A DNA stretch of 64,000 nucleotides from Bacillota bacterium. Lineage in GTDB: Bacteria; Bacillota; Desulfotomaculia; Desulfotomaculales; Ammonificaceae. This document shows, in pieces, positions 1 to 6,938 of this stretch. The stretch lies in assembly GCA_040755295.1 (NCBI GenBank), contig JBFMBK010000008.1:62001-126000 (forward strand), read 5' to 3'. The number at the start of each line of letters is the position of its first letter. Position 1 is the stretch's first letter. The translations under genes were made by a program, and so were the position numbers. Below the pieces are notes generated by a model. It did no database searches and was not told the DNA's origin. It saw only the letters and a list, made by a program, of their open reading frames with translations.

Positions 1-84
1 CGTAAAAAGGCCGCCGCGGCTGCAGTAAAACCGTCTTCAATAGAACCGGCGCCCGAAAACGGACGGCTGCTCGCCGTCGGGTAG
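1..84 (+). CDS. C-terminal end of an unidentified protein (5' truncated)
   Basis: Frame 1 is open from the window edge to a TAG stop at 82-84, giving 27 residues of a lysine/alanine-rich tail (it begins RKKAAAAAVKPSS). Such low-complexity basic tails are common at the ends of nucleic-acid-binding or ribosomal proteins, but nothing here identifies the family. The frame could be open by chance. Confidence 0.3.
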   Translation, partial: RKKAAAAAVKPSSIEPAPENGRLLAVG

Positions 85-238
85 GCTCCGTTGCTTTTAA
101 TATTGTATACATGAGACATTCCGGTAAAGAGCAAACGGTTTCGGCCGATTATTTGTTTAAGAACCGAACGCACCGCGACCCGAAGTGGCTGCCATCAGCG
201 CTGGACAAAATGGTTGCCGGAGAAAGGGGAAGTGCGTC

Positions 239-586
239 ATGCAAAAGTTAAAAATGTTGACCCAAAAATTCATTCATGAACTTTACCTTGTGATTCAGGG
301 AAGTATCCACGCGTATCTTGCCGTAACCGAAAAAGTTCCCGAAGAGAAAAAGGGAACCGCCTGGGACGAATACAACACGGCATTCGACGAACACATTGTC
401 CCCCAGTTGCTGGAGGTCCTCGAGAGGAACAGGTGCGGTACAGCGGAACTCTGCCACGCCTCGCTGAAGCTGTTGGAAATCAGCGCGCGGGCCGTGGAGT
501 CGATGCAGACCGGCGAAGATACCGCCAAAAGCACCAGGAGCGCCGAGGATGGGAACGTCTTATCCTGGTTTATCTCTGTTCATTGA
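239..586 (+). CDS. Hypothetical protein, 115 aa
   Basis: I chose the ATG at 239 rather than an upstream in-frame ATG because a purine-rich ribosome-binding site (gaaagggga) lies just before it. The product is predicted mostly helical (starting MQKLKMLTQKFIHEL) and ends in a basic/polar stretch. I recognise no domain. It is followed by a strong intrinsic terminator at 618-640, which supports a single-gene transcription unit. The neighbour downstream is a convergent Spo0E-like gene whose stop overlaps the terminator. Function unknown. Confidence 0.5.
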   Translation: MQKLKMLTQKFIHELYLVIQGSIHAYLAVTEKVPEEKKGTAWDEYNTAFDEHIVPQLLEVLERNRCGTAELCHASLKLLEISARAVESMQTGEDTAKSTRSAEDGNVLSWFISVH

Positions 587-617
587 TTATGGACGACCTA
601 TTAACACTCATACATAA

Positions 618-640
618 GCCGCCTCACCGGCGGCTTTTTC
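618..640 (+). terminator. Rho-independent terminator
   Basis: GCCGCC (618-623) and GGCGGC (629-634) form a GC-only stem with a 5-nt loop, followed by TTTTT. It lies 30 bp after the 115-aa gene and overlaps the 3' end of the convergent Spo0E-like gene. Confidence 0.75.
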
Positions 641-818
641 CTTTATTCTTGCTTTCCTCCACCAACCGGTAGTACTTGTTAATCATGGCGTCTAAAGCCC
701 GGCTGGCCTCCGCAACCTCCTGATCGGCAAGCCCTTTGACGGTTACCAAATCACACAGACCCCTGCGCAGGTCCTCGATACGCGTCAATATTTTGCGTTC
801 AGAAATTGAATAAGCCAT
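624..818 (-). CDS. Spo0E-like aspartyl-phosphate phosphatase, 64 aa
   Basis: This small, wholly helical protein has the hallmark Spo0E core: an acidic leader helix followed by the sequence ASRALDAMINKYY, matching the family's SxxLDxLIxxYY motif at about residues 38-50. Family members (Spo0E, YisI, YnzD) dephosphorylate Spo0A~P, the master regulator of sporulation, and are 50-90 aa long, so the length fits. The C-terminus is lysine-rich. It is a single gene, convergent with the preceding one. Its presence argues for an endospore-forming Firmicute. Start is ATG at 818. Which response regulator it acts on cannot be read from the sequence. Confidence 0.8.
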   Translation of the reverse strand: MAYSISERKILTRIEDLRRGLCDLVTVKGLADQEVAEASRALDAMINKYYRLVEESKNKGKSRR

Positions 819-1039
819 GAAGTTACAAATCCCGCCTCTCCTTTCTCTATTCGGACTGAGGTTTATTATTCTTTACTGGAAAAGACCTCGAAAAAATTCA
901 ACGGCTTTCTATCAGCCGGGCAGAAGGTTAGGTTTCGAAAAAATTCTGAATAAAAAACCAAAAAAGAGTCAACATTTATTCTGTAAAACGCACTTACCGT
1001 AAAACCTATAACAGATGCGGTAATGGAAGGAGGGGAAAG

Positions 1040-1282
1040 ATGGACCGGGGTGAATTTGCCCGCAAACTAGGCTTCAGGGACGCCGATGCCTTGGACGACG
1101 CTTCAGAATCTCTCGATGAAGGATATGGTTCCGCTTCTTATATCACAAACCTCCCTGACGGCCGCTGGGCCGTATGGGAAGACGCCGAACCTTCCGGGGT
1201 TTCTTATCACGATACGCGCGAGGAAGCCGAGGATACAGTCAGGACGGGCTTATATGAAGAAGACCTTGGAGATGAAGAGTAA
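1040..1282 (+). CDS. Hypothetical acidic protein, 80 aa
   Basis: An excellent ribosome-binding site (ggaaggagggg) precedes the ATG. The product is strongly acidic (many D/E, ending EEDLGDEE) and shows a short beta-type pattern around GRWAVWEDAEP, followed by a helix with HDTREEAEDTV. I do not recognise the family. A terminator hairpin follows at 1307-1330, so it is probably monocistronic. Codon choice and the strong ribosome-binding site support real translation; function unknown. Confidence 0.6.
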   Translation: MDRGEFARKLGFRDADALDDASESLDEGYGSASYITNLPDGRWAVWEDAEPSGVSYHDTREEAEDTVRTGLYEEDLGDEE

Positions 1283-1306
1283 AGAGGAACCTGCTTATGA
1301 TTCCTT

Positions 1307-1330
1307 GCCGCCGGTGGCGGCTTTTATTTT
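1307..1330 (+). terminator. Rho-independent terminator
   Basis: GCCGCC (1307-1312), loop GGT, GGCGGC (1316-1321), then TTTTATTTT. It lies 25 bp after the acidic 80-aa gene. Confidence 0.8.
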
Positions 1331-1490
1331 TAAAGGCCGCCTGTAGATTCAAACCCGTTTCTAAACAGGCCCATCATATCGGTGCAGCCCAAACCACCCC
1401 GACCGGGGAACCTCTTCGATAACCGGCGACGACATGCGCAACCTGTTTATCAACCAGCTTGACGACCAGTCCTGACGCCTTAGGGCCTGC

Positions 1491-1922
1491 TTATTCCGGG
1501 ATCTCACTGTAACCGCAACCCGGCAGCAGCCATCTTTTCGCTTGCGGACCGCCTCCGTACCAGGGATATTCCCGGCAGATCCGCGGCTTTGTGCCGGAGT
1601 CTAATTGAAGCTGGCACAGCCTGTCGTGGTTCAGGTACTCGCAAGCCCAGTAATGACCGTTCGGCCAGCCCGGAGAACCAACAACTGCGGGGGAGCGCGC
1701 ACGCGCTTCCTCAGGGGTCAAACGTCTGCAGTGGCGGACAATAAAAACAGCGTCGCTCTCAAGCATCGTCAACCCCAGAGCTTCGTCTTCCAGCGCCTTT
1801 TTTAAAAGCGCTTCGGAATCCAGTTGAGTATAGAACGCGGTACAGCATTGGCCGCAGCATTTGCATTTTCTCACAGGTACATCTCCTTCCTCTTCAAGCC
1901 AAACACTCCTGACTTCATTCAT
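1491..1922 (-). CDS. YkgJ-family cysteine cluster protein, 143 aa
   Basis: The N-terminal half carries CKCCGQCCTAFY (about residues 20-31), the CxxCGxCC signature of the YkgJ/UPF0153 family, thought to bind zinc or an iron-sulfur centre. Further cysteines occur at CEYLNHDRLCQLQ and PRICREYPW, also in the family pattern (CxxL..dgkCxiY..RPxxCRxyP), and a final cysteine at LPGCGY. Length is within the family's usual 100-200 aa. No catalytic role is firmly established for the family. Single gene; the 270 bp upstream hold a heptamer repeat tract. Confidence 0.8.
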   Translation of the reverse strand: MNEVRSVWLEEEGDVPVRKCKCCGQCCTAFYTQLDSEALLKKALEDEALGLTMLESDAVFIVRHCRRLTPEEARARSPAVVGSPGWPNGHYWACEYLNHDRLCQLQLDSGTKPRICREYPWYGGGPQAKRWLLPGCGYSEIPE

Positions 1923-1990
1923 TGCTCTAATTTTACCAGATGATGCTAAAACGAACTACAATTATCCCTTTGCGGTCAGATTATTTTGAT

Positions 1991-2025
1991 TCTCATCTCC
2001 TACATCTCACTTCACACCTCTCATA
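1991..2025. repeat. Degenerate heptamer tract
   Basis: Five approximately 7-bp units with a CTC/CAC core (tctcatc, tcctaca, tctcact, tcacacc, tctcata) between the YkgJ-like gene and lepB. This is one of the more degenerate members of the window-wide 7-bp repeat set. Confidence 0.5.
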
Positions 2026-2148
2026 TCGCCGCGCCTAAACAATTGGGATGCCTGAATATACGATTCTTTCACCCGCGATAGAGCCCCGGTGAAATGAGCT
2101 TCACCGGCAGGTTAATAAAGAAGGAATCGGCGGTTTTATACCTAATTC

Positions 2149-2157
2149 TGATACAAT
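2149..2157 (+). promoter_or_regulatory. Candidate extended -10 promoter of lepB
   Basis: TGATACAAT fits an extended -10 (TGnTACAAT) 36 bp upstream of the lepB start. No convincing -35 box is visible, which is usual for extended -10 promoters. Sequence match only. Confidence 0.35.
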
Positions 2158-2192
2158 ATTAGTTACGGCGGATTGTTGTTGTTTGGAAAGAG

Positions 2193-2729
2193 GTGCGGTT
2201 GAAGCTGAAGAGTTTCCTTGAATTCATCTGGTCAAATCTGAAGGTGGTTTTAATAGCAGCCATGCTGTCGCTCCTGCTGAGGACCTACGTCGCGGAAGCG
2301 CGGGTGATCCTGGGGCCTTCCATGATGCCTACACTGGAAAACGGCGATCTTTTACTCGTGGAAAAGCTGAGCTTCCGGGTGGCGGGATTTGACCGGGGCG
2401 ACGTCGTGATATTTGACCCCCCTCCGGCCGCCCATTCTCAAGTCGATTATGTTAAACGCGTGATCGGGCTTCCGGGAGATAGGGTGGAAATGCTGAACGG
2501 TACGGTGTATATCAACGGGGTTTCCCTTGCCGAAGGTTATATAGGCCCGCATCCGGCGATCTCCTTCGCGCCCCTTATAGTACCGGAGGGTTCAATATTC
2601 GTCATGGGGGACAACCGCGGCAACAGCTACGACAGCCGGGAATGGGGGTTCTTGTCCGAGGACAGAGTGGTCGGACGCGCCCTGGTCCGGATCTATCCCC
2701 TGAAAAAGATAGGCGGCCTGCCGAAATAA
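2193..2729 (+). CDS. lepB: Signal peptidase I
   Basis: Membrane-bound serine/lysine protease that cleaves signal peptides from secreted proteins. One N-terminal transmembrane helix (about residues 12-32) leads into the catalytic domain. The catalytic serine is in GPSMMPTL (about residue 43) and the lysine in the segment DYVKRVIGLPGD (about residue 88). The C-terminal box MGDNRGNSYDSR matches the conserved GDNR..SxDSR motif. Length 178 aa is typical of Gram-positive SipS-type enzymes. The GTG start at 2193 follows ggaaagag; a TTG two codons later is an alternative. A heptamer tract begins right after the stop. Confidence 0.95.
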   Translation: MRLKLKSFLEFIWSNLKVVLIAAMLSLLLRTYVAEARVILGPSMMPTLENGDLLLVEKLSFRVAGFDRGDVVIFDPPPAAHSQVDYVKRVIGLPGDRVEMLNGTVYINGVSLAEGYIGPHPAISFAPLIVPEGSIFVMGDNRGNSYDSREWGFLSEDRVVGRALVRIYPLKKIGGLPK

Positions 2730-2731
2730 TG

Positions 2732-2773
2732 GTTCAAGGTTCAAAGTTCAAGGTTTAAAGTCTCAAGAGTTGG
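2732..2773. repeat. Heptamer tract, GTTCAAR type
   Basis: Six consecutive 7-bp units: gttcaag, gttcaaa, gttcaag, gtttaaa, gtctcaa, gagttgg. It begins two bases after the lepB stop codon. Confidence 0.75.
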
Positions 2774-2824
2774 TTGTCAAAACAAATAAATCGGTGGAAA
2801 ACTGACATAAATGGTTTTTCAAAA

Positions 2825-2852
2825 GACCCGGTGCGGCGGCCCCGGGCTTTTT
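2825..2852 (+). terminator. Terminator downstream of lepB
   Basis: CCCGG (2827-2831) pairs with CCGGG (2842-2846), followed by CTTTTTATTT. The rest of the 515-bp gap to the GH18 gene (2853-3244) holds no supported gene. Confidence 0.6.
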
Positions 2853-3244
2853 ATTTATACAGGAAATCTTGCACGGCCGAAATCTACAGGGGAAAATAGT
2901 CCAAAATCCCTAGTTCGGGATTCAAGGTCGAAAGCCGCGACCTATCTCGAAACTATAACCGCTCCCGCGCAACATCCATTTCACACCTCAATTACCTCAC
3001 GTGCCCCACACCTGCGGTTATTTTCGCCGGAATTAGTAAATTAATCTTTCGTTGTAAAACAGACTCTAGTCCCAGACTTTCAGGACCTTTTGCGGATAGT
3101 CAAAATATACCGCCCTTTGGTAGAATCAATTTGAAGGTATTAACACGGTAGTAAAAATATGTGTTTTAAAGGGAGGAGGGGAACCGGCACAAACTACCGG
3201 GGCAGGTAATGTTGAACAACTACTCGACGCAGGAGGAGTAACGG

Positions 3245-4918
3245 ATGAAGAAATCCCTGTCCTTGATGTTCTCGCTGATCTTCGCCATCCTGATGTGGTT
3301 AGCCGCGACAATACCTGCTTCGGCTGAAACAACCGTTCCTTTCGGCAGCCGGACTTTATCGACGGGTATGTCGGGCAGCGACGTAAAGCAGCTTCAAAGC
3401 TGTTTAAAAAACTGGGGTTATTATAACAGCCGCATTTCCGGATATTTTGACAAGAAAACAAGGAACGGCGTGCTCTCCTTTCAAAAGGCAAATCAATTAC
3501 CAGCCGACGGCATTGTCGACCAGGACGACTACGATAAAATATACCAGTTGACTAACCCGGCACCGCCGCCGCCTCTTCCGGAACCGCCTTCCCCACCCTC
3601 CGGGGGAACAACGTACGTGATTCAGCCCGGCGATACCTTTTACACCATTGCCCTAGGTTTTAATGTTTCTGTAGAAAGCTTGATGGCGGCCAACCCGGGC
3701 GTGGACCCGAACAACCTGCAGGTCGGGCAGACCATTGTCATCCCCGCGCCTTCCACGCCGCCGCCTCCGCCGGAACCGCCTTCCCCGCCCTCCGGGGGAA
3801 CAACATACATGATTCAGCCCGGCGATACGTATTCCAAAATCGCCCTCAGCTTTAACGTCTCCGTGGAAAGTTTGATAGCGGCCAACCCGGGCGTGGACCC
3901 GAACAACCTGCAGGTCGGGCAGACCATTGTCATCCCCGCGCCTTCCACGCCGTCGCCTCCGCCGGCGACCGCCCGCCACGTGCTGGGCTATTACACGGTT
4001 GACTACCCGGGAGATGCAGACTCCTTCAACTCCCTGAGCGCGTATGGCAGCCGGATTAACAGCATCGCCACCTTCACCTTTCTTGTCGACGGGAGCGGAA
4101 ACGTCACCGGCACAACCCCGACGGACGGCGTAAATCTGGCGTTAAACAGGGGCGCCGTTCCTCTGGCCCTGATTCACAACTACCGCAACGAAGGCTTTGA
4201 CGCCGCCGGCGCGCACAACCTCCTGTCAAACACCGCCAGCCGGCAGAGGCTGGTCCAGAACATGGTAGACATTCTTAAAGGCAAAGGGTATAAGGGAGTC
4301 AACATCGACCTCGAAAATGTGCCCCCCTCGGACCGCAGCTATTACACCGCGCTGGTCCGGGAGTTCAAAGCTGCGCTCCAGCCCCTCGGCTGCCTGACAA
4401 CCGTCTCCATTCCCGCGAAAACCGCGGACGTACCCACCGCGGCATGGTCGGGCGCATTCGACTACGCCGCCATAGGCGCGTCCGCCGACTGGGTCCAGCT
4501 CATGACGTACGACGAGCACTGGTTCGGCGGAACACCCGGACCGATCGCCTCGCTGCCGTGGGTGGAAAACGTAATAAAATACGCCGTCAGCGTAATCCCC
4601 AAGGAAAAGACATTGCTTGGGATCCCAACCTACGGTTACGACTGGACTTCGTCCACAACCTCCATTGTGACCTATAAGTCGGTCAGTTCGTTGATCAACG
4701 CCTATAACGCTCAGCCGCAGTGGGACAGCACCGCCTGCGAACCGTACTTCACTTACTACGCGGGCCGCGTAAAACATGAGGTCTGGTACGAAAACGCCGA
4801 TTCCGCACGACTCAAATTCGATCTGGTCAACAAGTACGGCCTGATGGGAATAGGCATCTGGCGCCTGGGCTATGAGGACGACAGCTTCTGGCAGGCTGTG
4901 GCGGAAAAGCTGAATTAG
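3245..4918 (+). CDS. Secreted PG-binding/LysM/GH18 glycoside hydrolase, 557 aa
   Basis: A cell-wall or spore-cortex hydrolase. Order of parts: Sec signal peptide (residues 1-28, ending IPASAET); a peptidoglycan_binding_1 domain (about 40-100, with LSTGMSGSDVKQLQ and FDKKTRNGVLSFQ); two proline-rich linkers each followed by a LysM domain (about 125-170 and 190-235); then a GH18 catalytic barrel (about 245-555). The GH18 active-site strand reads VNIDLENVPP, the DxxDxE region in the degenerate form seen in SleL/YaaH-type N-acetylglucosaminidases. The strand LMTYDEHWF and the terminal GIGIWRLGYED also fit YaaH-like GH18. A clear ribosome-binding site (aggaggag) precedes the ATG. Spore germination is a plausible role but is inferred from the domain set. 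Confidence 0.9.
   Translation: MKKSLSLMFSLIFAILMWLAATIPASAETTVPFGSRTLSTGMSGSDVKQLQSCLKNWGYYNSRISGYFDKKTRNGVLSFQKANQLPADGIVDQDDYDKIYQLTNPAPPPPLPEPPSPPSGGTTYVIQPGDTFYTIALGFNVSVESLMAANPGVDPNNLQVGQTIVIPAPSTPPPPPEPPSPPSGGTTYMIQPGDTYSKIALSFNVSVESLIAANPGVDPNNLQVGQTIVIPAPSTPSPPPATARHVLGYYTVDYPGDADSFNSLSAYGSRINSIATFTFLVDGSGNVTGTTPTDGVNLALNRGAVPLALIHNYRNEGFDAAGAHNLLSNTASRQRLVQNMVDILKGKGYKGVNIDLENVPPSDRSYYTALVREFKAALQPLGCLTTVSIPAKTADVPTAAWSGAFDYAAIGASADWVQLMTYDEHWFGGTPGPIASLPWVENVIKYAVSVIPKEKTLLGIPTYGYDWTSSTTSIVTYKSVSSLINAYNAQPQWDSTACEPYFTYYAGRVKHEVWYENADSARLKFDLVNKYGLMGIGIWRLGYEDDSFWQAVAEKLN
3579..3952 (+). repeat. Internal 192-bp tandem duplication encoding linker plus LysM
   Basis: The linker/LysM unit of the GH18 gene is present twice with a 192-bp (64-codon) offset. 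Positions 3686-3760 and 3878-3952 are identical over 75 bp, while the middle of each unit has diverged. The period is a whole number of codons, so the copy number can change without frameshift. Confidence 0.9.
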
Positions 4919-4953
4919 AACGGCGGCACGCAACCGGGCTTCCACCTTTACCA

Positions 4954-4987
4954 TAAGAAAGGCAGCCCCTCAGGACTGCTTTTCTTA
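4954..4987 (+). terminator. Terminator of the GH18 gene
   Basis: TAAGAAAGGCAG and CTGCTTTTCTTA flank a 10-nt loop, giving a stem ending in a T-rich arm 36 bp after the stop codon. Confidence 0.7.
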
Positions 4988-5190
4988 GACTCTGCCGTAA
5001 TGGTTTTAAGTCCGCATCTCTTCATTTTTAGGTTCGTTTGGATACTCCTTGACCAATTTACCCTTTTCTCCTTAGTCGCTTGGCCCAGTCCGTAGATGCC
5101 GCCAGGCTATTTTTTCTTGCTCTGCTTGCTTCCCGCCGCGTTACGTCAGCCAAGCACCAAGAGGTAAAATCCTTGTCTGTTAAATACAGA

Positions 5191-5212
5191 GAGGCGGCCT
5201 GCAGGCCGCCTC
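5191..5212. other. Perfect 22-bp palindrome in an intergenic region
   Basis: GAGGCGGCC followed by TGCA and GGCCGCCTC is a perfect inverted repeat without spacer, within the 4988-5358 gap. A run of six T lies 14 bp to the right. It could act as a terminator for + strand transcripts or as a protein-binding site. The remainder of the gap shows no gene. Confidence 0.5.
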
Positions 5213-5358
5213 CGTTTAAGGCTTTTTTCGAGTGCTGCGCCGTATTTAATTAAGCCAGGCCTTTTCCGCGTAAAGGCTTGGTATTGGATGTCTGTAACAC
5301 CAAGAACATCCGCCGTTACTGCCCGCCAACCTCTTCCGCCCTTTTACAATTCGTGTTT

Positions 5359-5565
5359 TTATTGTGCCAGACCTCCGTTTATCACCTTGAACCTGCGGGC
5401 CCTAGGCCGGTAAGCCCTTTCGATCAGGGCGTCAACCAGCTTGCTCAGAAAACGGATCTTTTCCCATTCTTCCACCTGGATCGTCGAGGTGATCTCACTT
5501 TCATAGTTACCGTTAGGCAGGCAGTAAAACTTAAGGTGCATCTCAAAATCAGGCTGTCTCGCCAT
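5359..5565 (-). CDS. Hypothetical protein, 68 aa
   Basis: I took the ATG at 5565 (MARQPDFEMHLKF) because gcgaggaggtt sits 6-9 bases upstream, although the frame stays open further 5'. The product pairs a short beta-rich half (MHLKFYCLPNGNYESEI) with a helix (VEEWEKIRFLSKLVDALIE) and a basic tail. The family is not recognised. It is a single gene; an extended -10 promoter pointing the other way lies 57 bp upstream. Confidence 0.6.
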   Translation of the reverse strand: MARQPDFEMHLKFYCLPNGNYESEITSTIQVEEWEKIRFLSKLVDALIERAYRPRARRFKVINGGLAQ

Positions 5566-5618
5566 CGTGGGAACCTCCTCGCTTATCACCGTAACTGACC
5601 TGTCGCACGATGTGCTTT

Positions 5619-5627
5619 TGGTATAAT
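5619..5627 (+). promoter_or_regulatory. Extended -10 promoter
   Basis: TGGTATAAT is a perfect extended -10 (TGnTATAAT). It would drive + strand transcription into 5640-5810, where the only open frame is a 20-codon hydrophobic peptide at 5659. Confidence 0.5.
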
Positions 5628-5658
5628 ATGGCACTCCAAATTAGGCGGTGATAGATTT

Positions 5659-5721
5659 GTGAAAGAGCGTTCCTTACTCATATCATCGGCAATAGTCTGC
5701 CTGATTTTAGTTTCTATATAA
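5659..5721 (+). CDS. Possible 20-aa hydrophobic micropeptide
   Basis: GTG at 5659 opens a 20-residue frame ending in TAA at 5719-5721. The peptide is a short charged head (MKER) followed by about 15 hydrophobic residues, as in small membrane peptides. A G-rich sequence (ggcggtgat) lies about 7 bases before the start and a strong extended -10 lies 32 bp upstream. The short length means chance cannot be excluded. Confidence 0.25.
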   Translation: MKERSLLISSAIVCLILVSI

Positions 5722-5811
5722 TTTTTTGTGGATAATTATTAAACACCAAAAATCGGGAGCCTCCTCTTCAAGTGAGGGATACGCAGTCATTACGCAAAAC
5801 ATCTTTCATAT

Positions 5812-6009
5812 TTAACCTTCCACCCAACTGATGCAACCCGGCGGGCATGAATCGATAGCCTCCTGGATGGCGTCCTCACCGGCGCCGGTTGGATTAAGCA
5901 CCTGGGCGCAACCCAGTTCTTCATTCAGCTTGAACACCTCCGGACATATAGCCTCGCAGGTGCCGCAAGCCTCACACTCACTCGTCTCGATGTAAGGGAT
6001 GCGAGCCAT
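5812..6009 (-). CDS. Single-cluster [4Fe-4S] ferredoxin, 65 aa
   Basis: The protein binds one [4Fe-4S] cluster through CEACGTCEAICPEVF (about residues 12-26) and a C-terminal CPPGC (about residues 55-59), the pattern of Fer-type monocluster ferredoxins of clostridia and Desulfovibrio. The frame is open upstream, but aacaggaggtattc before the ATG at 6009 makes MARIPYIET the clear start. It is a small soluble electron carrier; the redox partner is not evident from the neighbours. The second cluster motif seen in 2[4Fe-4S] ferredoxins is absent. Confidence 0.92.
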   Translation of the reverse strand: MARIPYIETSECEACGTCEAICPEVFKLNEELGCAQVLNPTGAGEDAIQEAIDSCPPGCISWVEG

Positions 6010-6208
6010 GGCTGAATACCTCCTGTTTTCTTGGGAATATAACTTGGCATTTCGCCGTAAATCTTTATTTTCCTTTATATCAGGACTTGTCCACTGACTG
6101 TGCAACTATCATACAAGTCGCAACGGGCGGGATCTGACGATCCGGACACAGATTAAAAAAAAACGGGCCAAGATTAAGCCCGTCATCCACCGCCTGTACC
6201 GTATCGGA

Positions 6209-6670
6209 TTATTTCTTTTTTTCTGTTTGTTCTGATTGTGTATACATACCTGCCGGGTCGGCATAACCGGGTGGGGGATAGCCTGCTTCGGAATAAGGGT
6301 AGGGCATTCCGGCGAAAGACCGGCATTCTTTTGCACAGTTCAGGCAGACCCGGCCGCAGTGTTGCGACTCGTGATCGCGATGCCGCAGGCAATGCTTGCC
6401 ACAGACATCGCAGATTTCGGCGCATAAAGCGGCGAGATGCCTTGCGAACATGCTGCAGCGAGCGATGAACTTCGCGGTCAGAGTACAGATGTCCGCACAA
6501 TCACGCAACAACTGAAGCTGCATCGCCCTCCCCTCTTGATGGTGACCGTATCTTGCAAGAACCGCGGTAAACGTGTTCTCGCATACGGCCTCGCAATCTT
6601 GAACGGTTCTTAACACGCGGCCGTAGGAATCGATCGGGTAAAAAATATTCTCCAAAGAATATTCCGGCAC
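6209..6670 (-). CDS. Cysteine-rich four-helix copper-binding protein (Csp/YhjQ-like)
   Basis: About 13 cysteines sit on predicted helices in CxxxC or CxxC spacing (DCEAVCENTF, DCADICTLTA, LCAEICDVCGKHC, HCGRVCLNCAKEC). This is the pattern of the DUF326 / copper storage protein (Csp) family, which forms a four-helix bundle filled with Cu(I). A His-rich turn (RHRDHESQHC) lies between helices 3 and 4. The C-terminal 30 residues are Pro/Gly/Tyr-rich and end in KKK, an unusual tail that resembles spore-coat-associated relatives such as YhjQ. The GTG start at 6670 has aaaggag at correct spacing; a TTG two codons earlier would be too close to it. Confidence 0.8.
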   Translation of the reverse strand: MPEYSLENIFYPIDSYGRVLRTVQDCEAVCENTFTAVLARYGHHQEGRAMQLQLLRDCADICTLTAKFIARCSMFARHLAALCAEICDVCGKHCLRHRDHESQHCGRVCLNCAKECRSFAGMPYPYSEAGYPPPGYADPAGMYTQSEQTEKKK

Positions 6671-6790
6671 TCTCAACTCTCCTTTCTTTTGTTGTTAAAC
6701 CATTATATGCCAGCAGGGACTTTCTGGTTCACACCGGAGGTTTTCGCGACACCGCGTCATTTTCAACCGGGATGCACCCCAAAAAAGCAA

Positions 6791-6810
6791 GACTCCCGAA
6801 ACAGGGAGTC
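6791..6810 (-). terminator. Terminator downstream of the oldest tRNA-Val remnant
   Basis: GACTCCC, a 6-nt loop and GGGAGTC, followed on the minus strand by TTGCTTTTTT. It lies 14 bp beyond the tRNA-Val 3' fragment at 6824-6848. It was probably the original tRNA terminator and now ends fic transcription. Confidence 0.7.
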
Positions 6811-6823
6811 TCCTAAATCCTTT

Positions 6824-6848
6824 CTGGTGGGCGATGTAGGATTTGAAC
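6824..6848 (-). other. Old att remnant: 25-bp 3' end of tRNA-Val
   Basis: The 25 bp from ctggtgggcg to tttgaac are identical to the 3' end of the intact tRNA-Val gene (21501-21525), after which the match is lost. This is the footprint of an integration older than the 13-kb element. Confidence 0.8.
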
Positions 6849-6938
6849 TTGCTGCCAACACGCCGATATTAACCTGTTAATAATACCAGGAAGTCCTCGG
6901 TTGATGGTTATTCGGCATCGGTTGGTTTTTAGGAATAC

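Noticed and set aside
4226-4954. 242-aa minus-strand frame opposite the GH18 gene
   Set aside because: Antisense shadow of a strongly coding region; no known domain.
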